The notes beneath the pieces were generated by a model. The model ran no database searches and was not told where the DNA came from. It saw nothing but the letters and a program-made list of their open reading frames with translations. Positions 15,601 to 22,570 of a stretch of DNA of 47,421 nt are shown here, in pieces. The stretch is from an uncultured Eubacteriales bacterium. GTDB lineage: Bacteria > Bacillota > Clostridia > Oscillospirales > CAG-272. A program made the translations under genes and the position numbers. Position 1 is the first letter of the stretch. Each line of letters starts with the position of its first letter. Where the stretch lies: assembly GCA_934481515.1 (NCBI GenBank), contig CAKSPO010000012.1:1-47421 (forward strand), read 5' to 3'.

Positions 15601-16086
15601 ATGAAGCGAAGAACCGTATTGATTTTTGGGATTGTCTGCGCGATGTCGCTGGTCTGGATGGTTCTGTCTCTTGTTCTGAACAGCAGGGCGCCGGAGCCGG
15701 AAGCGTTTGTGCCGCCCCCGTTTGAGGCGGCGGCAGAGGCTGGGATTCCGGAGGCAGCGGATCCGAGCTGGACGCAGATTTACCGGGACGGCATGAGTTT
15801 TTCTTCGCATGTCTGCGGCAAGGTTCGTCTGAAGGAGGACTCCGCCGACCTGTTTTTTACAAACGACAGCGGAAACGAGGTCTGGCTGAAGCTTCGGGTG
15901 CTGGATGAGAAAGACCGGATTCTTGCGGAAACGGGGCTTCTGAAGCCGGATACATATGTAAAGACGGTACACTTTACAAAGGTACCGAAAAACGGGGAGA
16001 AAATAAAGCTGAAAATCATGGCATACGAGCCGGACACCTATTACAGTGCGGGTGCCGTGACGCTGAACACGGTGGCAGGGGGCTGA
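15601..16086 (+). CDS. Second single-TM anchored beta-domain protein
   Basis: 161 residues from 15601; an ATG six bases earlier (15595) is equally possible, and the ribosome-binding site is weak (GGAG at 15581). One TM spans about 6-28, followed by an acidic Pro/Glu/Ala-rich linker and then a beta-rich domain: LFFTNDSGNEVWLKLRV, ILAETGLLKPDTYV, IKLKIMAYEPDTYYSAGAVTL. It parallels the protein at 13587-14135 in size, topology and motif order. A very good AAAGGAG at 15561 is out of register with this frame, which leaves the start uncertain. Function is unknown. Confidence 0.72.
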   Translation: MKRRTVLIFGIVCAMSLVWMVLSLVLNSRAPEPEAFVPPPFEAAAEAGIPEAADPSWTQIYRDGMSFSSHVCGKVRLKEDSADLFFTNDSGNEVWLKLRVLDEKDRILAETGLLKPDTYVKTVHFTKVPKNGEKIKLKIMAYEPDTYYSAGAVTLNTVAGG

Positions 16087-16188
16087 GCGGTTTACGGAAG
16101 CGCGGATGCGGTTTGGAGAAAAAACGCATTGACAGCCGACCTGCACCGATGGGACACGGAAACCGCTGCAAAGGCAAAAAGAAAACCG

Positions 16189-16233
16189 AAAAGGCGCGGA
16201 AAGGAATCGACGAGATTTCTTTCCGTGCCTTTT
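16189..16233. terminator. Bidirectional intrinsic terminator
   Basis: AAAAGGCGCGGAAAG (16189-16203) pairs with CTTTCCGTGCCTTTT (16219-16233) with one mismatch. The minus strand continues into TCGGTTTTCTTTTT and the plus strand into CTTTC, so it can end both the M23 gene and the plus-strand cluster that converge here. Confidence 0.85.
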
Positions 16234-16254
16234 CTTTCAGTGGCGGGAAGGCGT

Positions 16255-16974
16255 TTATTTCTCGCCGGGATTTTCGTATTCCTCGTCCTCGGTCAGTGCC
16301 GCTGCCGCCGCCTTGCTGAAATACTCCATGGGATCGACCTGAAGGTTATTGACGGTTACCTCCATATGCAGGTGCGGCTCCTCCGCAACCTCCATAACGG
16401 CTCCGTCGCTGACCTTTCCGAGCAGCTGACCGCATTTGACACCCGCTCCGGTGGTGATCCCCTCCGCAAGGTCCTTGGAAAGGTTCTTATAAACGGTGAC
16501 GCAGTCCCCTGTGTGGGTCAGCGCCACACACCAACCCATCATCGGATCCTCCCAGATCTGGCTGACGATACCGTCTGCCGCCGCGTATACGGGTGCGTTT
16601 TCCGCGGTATTGATGTCAATGCCGAGGTGTACGCGATAGTCCTGCATGGTCTTGGAGAAGACCTGTACGTCAGCACTGTGTCTCTTGGAGAGACTACCGC
16701 TTACGGGCAGGGCAAATTCGGGGGTGCTGTCTCCCGAGGTCGGGCGGTCAGGGTCGTCCGGTTTTACCGGGGTCGGCTCCGTTACCTGCGGCTTTGTGAC
16801 AGATCCCGGTGTTCCGGTTTCTTCTCCTCTGTGCGCGCGGTTGGTTGCTGCCGTGATGGCGAGAACCACCGAAAGTGCCAGAAGAATCACGATGGCGGAG
16901 AGGTAAATGACCCGGTTGACCCGTCCCTGCTTCATCTTTCTGAAGAACTCAGATTCTTTCCATTTTTTCCACAT
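16255..16974 (-). CDS. SpoIIQ-like M23 (LytM) family protein
   Basis: 239 residues from the ATG at 16974, preceded by AAAGGAG. A short basic cytoplasmic tail leads to one TM at about 24-45, a Pro/Thr-rich linker to 90, then an M23 domain. The zinc ligands appear intact: HLGID (H and D) and the HxH of PHLHMEV. Size and topology match SpoIIQ, the forespore protein that pairs with SpoIIIAH during engulfment; in Clostridia SpoIIQ often keeps a full metal site, whereas the Bacillus protein does not. It stands alone, convergent with the surface cluster. Alternative: another membrane-anchored M23 endopeptidase. Confidence 0.78.
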   Translation of the reverse strand: MWKKWKESEFFRKMKQGRVNRVIYLSAIVILLALSVVLAITAATNRAHRGEETGTPGSVTKPQVTEPTPVKPDDPDRPTSGDSTPEFALPVSGSLSKRHSADVQVFSKTMQDYRVHLGIDINTAENAPVYAAADGIVSQIWEDPMMGWCVALTHTGDCVTVYKNLSKDLAEGITTGAGVKCGQLLGKVSDGAVMEVAEEPHLHMEVTVNNLQVDPMEYFSKAAAAALTEDEEYENPGEK

Positions 16975-17051
16975 ACTGCTTTTGCTCCTTTGCTTTTCCG
17001 GATTCGGTACAGCAGACCGGGTTTTCCCGTTTTGCCGTCCCTTGCGATATC

Positions 17052-17080
17052 TATTTTTGACTGCCGTGGCGCTTTTATGC
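17052..17080 (-). promoter_or_regulatory. Possible sigma-F-type promoter of the SpoIIQ-like gene
   Basis: On the minus strand GCATA (17080-17076) and GTCAAAAATA (17061-17052) resemble the sigma-F -35 (GYATA) and -10 (GGnnAnAnTR), with one mismatch and a 14-base spacer, slightly short. B. subtilis spoIIQ is a sigma-F gene. The evidence is suggestive only. Confidence 0.3.
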
Positions 17081-17180
17081 AGCAAAGGCAAAAAAAATGC
17101 AAAACGCACAGTTTTTTTGTTCTGCCTCCGGCGGAATATGGGAATATTTTCGGAAGCATTCACGCCGCGTTCACATATCT

Positions 17181-17190
17181 GTGCTACAAT
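17181..17190 (+). promoter_or_regulatory. Extended -10 promoter of the Gld-like cluster
   Basis: GTGCTACAAT contains the extended -10 TGC-TACAAT (17185-17190). There is no good -35 at 17 bases. It lies about 70 bases upstream of the ATPase gene and is the only promoter-like signal before the five-gene cluster. Confidence 0.55.
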
Positions 17191-17258
17191 ACCCTATTAG
17201 ATAAGAACCGGAGTGCGGTTCGGAATTTTGTTGCCGGAGAAAGGAATTTCTGCTTTCC

Positions 17259-18347
17259 ATGATAAAGATTGAGCATCTTGTAAAGAATTACGGAACCGAC
17301 TGTGCCGTGGACGACATCAGCTTTGAGGTCGGCGAGGGGGAAATCGTCGGTTTTCTCGGTCCGAACGGCGCCGGAAAAAGCACGACCATGAATATTCTGA
17401 CGGGGTATCTTTCCTCTACGTCCGGAAGTGTTTCCATCGACGGGGTGGATATTCTGAGCGATCCGCTCCGTGCCAAGCGTCTGATCGGGTATTTGCCGGA
17501 GCAGCCGCCGCTGTATCTGGATATGACGGTGGATGAGTATCTCTCCTTTGTCTACGATCTGAAGCGCTGCCGTCTGGATCGGGAAGCACACCTTTCGCAG
17601 ATCTGCGAGACGGTAAAGATCAAGGAGGTGCGGAAAAAGATTATCCGCACGCTCTCCAAGGGCTACCGTCAGCGGGTCGGAATCGCGCAGGCTCTGGTGG
17701 GAAATCCGCGCGTCGTGATTTTTGACGAGCCGACGGTGGGTCTGGATCCAAAACAGATCATCGAGATCCGCGGACTGATCCGCGGGCTTGGGAAGGATCA
17801 TACGGTGATTCTTTCCACGCACATTCTGCAGGAGGTGCAGGCGGTGTGCGACCGGATCGTGATCATCAACAAGGGCAAGCTGGTTGCCAACGAAAAAACC
17901 GAAAACATCTCCAATATTATGTCCGGAAACCGCCGCTTCCGTGCAAAAATTGCCGGCGGGCAGAAGGAGATTCTGGCGGAGCTACGCTCAATTCCGGGAA
18001 TCACCTATGCCGAGGCGCTGGCGGAAAAGGACGGCGACGCCTACACCTATCTGCTGGAAAGCGACGCCGGGATTGACATCCGCAAAAAGCTGTTCTACCG
18101 GATGGCGGAGCGCTCCTACCCGATCATCGGGCTGGAGGCGGACGGTATGAGCCTGGAGGACATTTTCCTGTCCGTGGTGGATTTTGCGGAGGAAAGCAAG
18201 AAGACGCGCCTTTCTGCGGCACCGAGAAGCAGCCGGCGGGCGCGTGCCGGGCGGCCGGAGAGCGCGGAGCAGTCGGTGGGTGCACAGCTGGTTGAAAACG
18301 CACAGCGGCAGCAGAGAGAAGCCGATTCCGACCGGGACGGAGACTGA
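17259..18347 (+). CDS. Gld-like ABC transporter ATPase
   Basis: 362 residues. Walker A is GPNGAGKST (34-42), the signature LSKGYRQRVG is near 133-142, Walker B is VVIFDEPT and the H-loop is STH. Length exceeds a plain ATPase: about 225-310 is a C-terminal domain, and the last 45 residues are a polar Arg/Ser/Ala/Glu-rich tail. The family is the GldA/NatA-like ATPases paired with ABC-2 permeases. The next genes encode a permease, two GldG-like proteins and a DUF4340 protein, the same set that occurs with gliding-type ABC systems. In Gram-positive Clostridia its substrate is not known; an envelope or surface export function is probable. Confidence 0.93.
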   Translation: MIKIEHLVKNYGTDCAVDDISFEVGEGEIVGFLGPNGAGKSTTMNILTGYLSSTSGSVSIDGVDILSDPLRAKRLIGYLPEQPPLYLDMTVDEYLSFVYDLKRCRLDREAHLSQICETVKIKEVRKKIIRTLSKGYRQRVGIAQALVGNPRVVIFDEPTVGLDPKQIIEIRGLIRGLGKDHTVILSTHILQEVQAVCDRIVIINKGKLVANEKTENISNIMSGNRRFRAKIAGGQKEILAELRSIPGITYAEALAEKDGDAYTYLLESDAGIDIRKKLFYRMAERSYPIIGLEADGMSLEDIFLSVVDFAEESKKTRLSAAPRSSRRARAGRPESAEQSVGAQLVENAQRQQREADSDRDGD

Positions 18348-18388
18348 CCGGAGCACATTACAAGTAGTAGAAAGGATCTGAGTTTGCC

Positions 18389-19159
18389 ATGTTTGCCATT
18401 TACCGCAAGGAAATGCGTTCGTATTTCATCAACCCCATCGGGTATGTATATCTTGGGATCTTTCTGGTATTTTCCGCGCTGATCTGCTGTTATACCACGA
18501 TTGTGTCCGGCACCTACAGCACGACGAATTATTTCTTTTATCTGATCATCTCCTTCATCGTTCTGATTCCGCTCCTGACGATGCGGCTCTTTGCCGAGGA
18601 GAAAAAGCTGCGGACAGAGCAGCTCCTTCTGACGGCTCCGGTCACGATTACCGGAATGGTGCTGGGAAAGTATTTTGCGGCACTGACGCTGTTTGTGGGG
18701 GGTGTTCTGCTTTCCTGCGTCAATTTCCTTCCGCTGTATGTGATTGCTTCGGCGGAGCGCGGCGGAACCAGCTATACCACCTCCCATATCGGTCCCGTGA
18801 CGGGGCAGATTATCGGAAGCCTTGTGGCGGTTCTCCTGCTCGGCGCGGCGCTGATTGCCGTGGGAACGCTGATTTCCTCTCTGACCGAGAATCAGCTTTC
18901 CGCCGCAGTGATTACCATCGGCGTGATTGCCGTGATGGTTCTGCTCAATTTTCTGAACATTCTGACCGATAGTGACGGTCAGCCGCTGATCGGCAGCTAT
19001 GCCATCCGCTTTGTCATCAGTTGGATTTCGGTGCTCAGCCGGTTCACGGTCTTTTCCAACGGCATGTTTGACTTTTCGGCGCTTCTGTATTATGTTTCGC
19101 TGGCATTTGTGTTCCTTTTCCTGACGGTCCGCGTCTATGAAAAGCGCCGCTGGAACTGA
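18389..19159 (+). CDS. ABC-2 type permease (GldF-like)
   Basis: 256 residues with six hydrophobic segments. The N-terminus MFAIYRKEMRSYFINPIGYVYLGIF is typical of the GldF-like ABC-2 permeases, as is the cytoplasmic loop with RLFAEEKKLRTEQLLLTAPV between TM2 and TM3. It forms the membrane channel for the ATPase encoded 41 bases upstream. AAAGGA lies some 13 bases before the ATG at 18389. Substrate is unknown. Confidence 0.92.
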   Translation: MFAIYRKEMRSYFINPIGYVYLGIFLVFSALICCYTTIVSGTYSTTNYFFYLIISFIVLIPLLTMRLFAEEKKLRTEQLLLTAPVTITGMVLGKYFAALTLFVGGVLLSCVNFLPLYVIASAERGGTSYTTSHIGPVTGQIIGSLVAVLLLGAALIAVGTLISSLTENQLSAAVITIGVIAVMVLLNFLNILTDSDGQPLIGSYAIRFVISWISVLSRFTVFSNGMFDFSALLYYVSLAFVFLFLTVRVYEKRRWN

Positions 19160-19180
19160 CCGGAGAAGGAGGGAATGCCT

Positions 19181-20719
19181 GTGAAAAAGCATTTGTTCCG
19201 GAACCGGAAGACAACGCACGGAGCACTGACGGCGCTTCTGACGGTGTTGGTGATTGCGGTTGCGGTACTTTGTAATGTGGTGCTGGATACGCTGACGGAG
19301 CGTTATGGATGGTATCCTTCTCTGCGGGGTCCCGACACCTATGCGCTGTCCGACCGCTGTTTTTCCCTGGTCGGAGAGGCGATGGAGCGGGCGGAGAATC
19401 CGAAGGTGCGTCTGATTTTCTGCAACACGGAGGAGAATCTGCTTGCGGACGGCTCTTCAAAAATGGTCTATTCCACCGCAAAGGAGCTTTCCGAGCGATT
19501 TGGAAACATTTCGGTTTCCTGCTATGACATCTGGCTCAATCCGACGACGGTACGGGACTATACCACGACGCTCAATCCTCTGACGGGGGAGACGGAAACG
19601 GTGACGCTGTCCAAGTCGAGTGTGATTGTGGTCTCCGGAGAATACCACAGAGCGTATTCTCTGACCGAGTTCTTTTCCTTTGAGAAGGAGAATCCGGAGA
19701 CAGCCTGGGCTTATGACGGTGAAAAAACGCTTGCATCCGCAATTTTGCGTGCTGTGGATCGGAAACAGCACATTGCATGTGTACTGAACAATCACGGAGA
19801 AAAGTTTTACGATTACGAGTTGTTGTACCTTTTGGATGATGCAGGATATACCATTGTTTATATGGATCTTTACAAGGATCCGATCCCGGCGGACTGCGAA
19901 CTGATTGTCAGCTACAATCCGACCTCGGATCTGGTGGACGACGCGCTTTCGGAAACCTCCGAAACGAAAATCCTGGATGCTTTTCTTGCCGGGAAGGGAA
20001 AATCCTTTCTGGTCTTTTTCGGAGACGCTACGCCGTCTCTGCCGAATTTTGAAAGCTACCTTTCTGCCTGGGGCATTGCTTCGGATTATGCCAAAGACAC
20101 GGCAGGAAACGAATTCCGGTATATGATTCAGGATCCGACGCAGTCTCTGACCTCCGACGGCTACACCGTTTACGGAACGGCGGCTTCCTCCGGCGCGTCC
20201 GGAGAGCTTCTTTCCGGGTTGACGCGTCAGACGGTGTTCAAGAATGCGACCTCCTTTCACATTGCCTCCTCCGGTTATGAGGATTCCGGCGATGGTACGT
20301 ACCGCAGTTTTGACGGAAAAAGAACCGTATACCCGCTCTGGCGCAGCGGCAATGAAGCGCTTTGCTGGGCGAACGGATCGGTGGTCGGCGGCGGGAACGC
20401 GATTCTTTTTGCTCTGACGGAGCAGAAGAATGCGTCCGGAAGCTCTTTTGTCGGCGCGGTCGGTTCCGTGGATTTTTCCGCAGAGAACCTCTTGCAGTCT
20501 GCGGTCTACGGGAATGCGGACGCACTGCTGCGTGTCCTGCATCGGATGGGCAAGGAGCAGACCCCGGAGGGACTGACGCTGAAGCCCTTTGAAGCGACGC
20601 GCATCAGTCTGATCACCACGTCGCAGATGGTGCGCTGGACGGTACTGCTTGCCGCGGTTCCGGCGGCGGTTGTTACGGTGACTGCCGTCGTCGTTCTGGT
20701 TCGGCGGCGCCGCTTTTGA
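19181..20719 (+). CDS. GldG-like auxiliary protein, copy 1
   Basis: 512 residues from GTG at 19181, preferred over the ATG at 19175 because AAGGAGG ends eight bases before the GTG but only two before the ATG. One TM near the N-terminus (about 16-36), a large extracytoplasmic region and a final TM (MVRWTVLLAAVPAAVVTVTA region) followed by a basic tail. Blocks such as YDGEKTLASAILRAVD and CVLNNHGEKF are typical of the Gldg/ABC_transp_aux family. It stands between the permease and a second GldG-like gene. It probably couples the ABC complex to an extracellular partner; no activity is known. Confidence 0.87.
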   Translation: MKKHLFRNRKTTHGALTALLTVLVIAVAVLCNVVLDTLTERYGWYPSLRGPDTYALSDRCFSLVGEAMERAENPKVRLIFCNTEENLLADGSSKMVYSTAKELSERFGNISVSCYDIWLNPTTVRDYTTTLNPLTGETETVTLSKSSVIVVSGEYHRAYSLTEFFSFEKENPETAWAYDGEKTLASAILRAVDRKQHIACVLNNHGEKFYDYELLYLLDDAGYTIVYMDLYKDPIPADCELIVSYNPTSDLVDDALSETSETKILDAFLAGKGKSFLVFFGDATPSLPNFESYLSAWGIASDYAKDTAGNEFRYMIQDPTQSLTSDGYTVYGTAASSGASGELLSGLTRQTVFKNATSFHIASSGYEDSGDGTYRSFDGKRTVYPLWRSGNEALCWANGSVVGGGNAILFALTEQKNASGSSFVGAVGSVDFSAENLLQSAVYGNADALLRVLHRMGKEQTPEGLTLKPFEATRISLITTSQMVRWTVLLAAVPAAVVTVTAVVVLVRRRRF

Positions 20720-20751
20720 CGGATTCTTGCAGAAAGGAAAACGGTTTTCTC

Positions 20752-22509
20752 ATGATGAAAAACGAAAACGGGCGGAATAAATGGTTACGCGGTTCGGTTG
20801 GCATCGGGCTTGCCGCCGCAGTGATCGCCGTGGTGTTGCTTCTGAACATCGGTATGACCGCTCTGTCCGGTGCCCGGCTCTGGTATGTGGATCTGACACC
20901 GGATTCCAAATATATGATTTATCCGAACAATGTTTCCACCGCGAAGTATTCCTCCATGTACCGGCTGATGGATGAGACGGTCAACTACCTCGGAGACATT
21001 TTTGCGGATGCAAATGCGGAGCGGGGGGAAGAGCCGGTAAAGGTTGAAATTATTTTCTGCGCCGATCCGGATGTCCTCACCTCCTCCTATATGATGCGGT
21101 ATGTCTACTATACCGCACTGCAGCTGCAGAAGCATTTTCCGGAGACGATTTCCGTTTCGACACGGGATGTATGGTCGAATCCCTCGTCCGTGGATATGTA
21201 CCGGAGCACGGCGTATTCTACCATTTATCAGAGCAACGTGATTATTGCCAGCGGGACGGAATACCGGGTGGCAACGCTCCGCTCCTTTTATACCTACGAT
21301 TCCGACAGTGAGTCCAACGAGCCTGCCGCATACAGCGGAGAGAAGCAGTTTGTCAAGCAGATTCTTGCAGTGACCCGGGCGGAAGCGCCGATCTGTTGTC
21401 TGACGGTCAACCACGGGGAACCGTTTGCAACGCTCCCCTTGAATGATCGGGAAAGCTGGGGGAACTACCGCCGCTTTGTGGAGCTGATTGAAGGGGCAGG
21501 GTATGAGGTCCGGTATCTGGATCTTTCCAAGGAAGAGATTCCGGAAAACTGCCGGTTGCTGATTACGCTGGATCCGCAGACGGATTTCCTTTCCTCGTTT
21601 GATGATTCCGCGGTTGCCCGCTCCGAAAGCGAAAAGCTGGATCGTTATCTGGATCAGAGCTATTCCTATCTGGTTCTGGTGGATGCCGATACACCGCGGC
21701 TTCCGAATCTGGAGGAATACCTGGAGCTTTGGGGAATCCGCTTTTCCCGCTACAACGGGGGAGAGACGGAAGGAAATTACCGGGTCTATGATACGGCGCA
21801 GGCGCTGAACGGAGACGGCACGGTCTTTATGGGGCAGTACGCCGCAGGGGGGATGGGGTATTCCATGCTCAGCGATATTCACAGCTCCGGGGTTGCACCG
21901 AAGGTCGTCTTCGGCAATGCGATGCCGATCGGATATTCTCCCACCTACCGCGTTTCCTACATGCTGGCGAACGAGGAAAAGGGGACGGGGGCGTACACCT
22001 ACGGAAGCTACAACAAAAACAGCTGGACGCGCACGATTGTGGAAATGTTCCATGCCGGGACAGATTCCTCCATGGCAAAAACGTTTGCCGTACGGAACGG
22101 AGAAATTCTGACGGATGCGGAAGGAACGCCGGTCGGAGGCTCCGGGCGATACAATCTGATGACGATCAGTGCGGAGAGCCGGGTGGTCGGCGAGGGGCAG
22201 GGGTGGACCAGTGTCAATGATGCCACCTATGTCTGTGCCATCGGCTCTACGGAATTTGTGTCGGATGCGGTGCTTTCCACGACCGCTTACGGAAATACCG
22301 ACATTCTGCTGGCGGTTCTGCGCGGAATCGGGCAGGAGGTTGTTCCGGTGGGACTGAGCTATCTGAAGCTGTATGATCCGGCGATCGGTTCCGAATATTA
22401 TACGGATGCCGGTGCGCGGACGACGACGCTTGTATTTGCGCTGATTCCCGCTGTGGTGTTCGGTGTGACCGGCGCTGTGGTACTGATCCGCCGGAAGCTC
22501 CGGCACTGA
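20752..22509 (+). CDS. GldG-like auxiliary protein, copy 2
   Basis: 585 residues from ATG at 20752 (another ATG at 20755 is adjacent); a TTG further upstream is unlikely. TM1 is about 15-36 and the last TM is near 555-577 before a basic end. Shared blocks with copy 1 are the membrane-proximal LTPDSKYMIYP region, YSGEKQFVKQILAVTR, CLTVNHGEPF, and the sequence around LPNLEEYLELWGIRFS. The pair is a diverged duplication, not recent. Two different GldG-like subunits may form a heteromeric periplasm-side assembly. Function is unknown. Confidence 0.86.
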   Translation: MMKNENGRNKWLRGSVGIGLAAAVIAVVLLLNIGMTALSGARLWYVDLTPDSKYMIYPNNVSTAKYSSMYRLMDETVNYLGDIFADANAERGEEPVKVEIIFCADPDVLTSSYMMRYVYYTALQLQKHFPETISVSTRDVWSNPSSVDMYRSTAYSTIYQSNVIIASGTEYRVATLRSFYTYDSDSESNEPAAYSGEKQFVKQILAVTRAEAPICCLTVNHGEPFATLPLNDRESWGNYRRFVELIEGAGYEVRYLDLSKEEIPENCRLLITLDPQTDFLSSFDDSAVARSESEKLDRYLDQSYSYLVLVDADTPRLPNLEEYLELWGIRFSRYNGGETEGNYRVYDTAQALNGDGTVFMGQYAAGGMGYSMLSDIHSSGVAPKVVFGNAMPIGYSPTYRVSYMLANEEKGTGAYTYGSYNKNSWTRTIVEMFHAGTDSSMAKTFAVRNGEILTDAEGTPVGGSGRYNLMTISAESRVVGEGQGWTSVNDATYVCAIGSTEFVSDAVLSTTAYGNTDILLAVLRGIGQEVVPVGLSYLKLYDPAIGSEYYTDAGARTTTLVFALIPAVVFGVTGAVVLIRRKLRH

Positions 22510-22570
22510 AGCAGGGATACCCCATTGCTGTATTTTTGAGGAGCAGGTGCTCTTTACAGAAAGGATTTGA

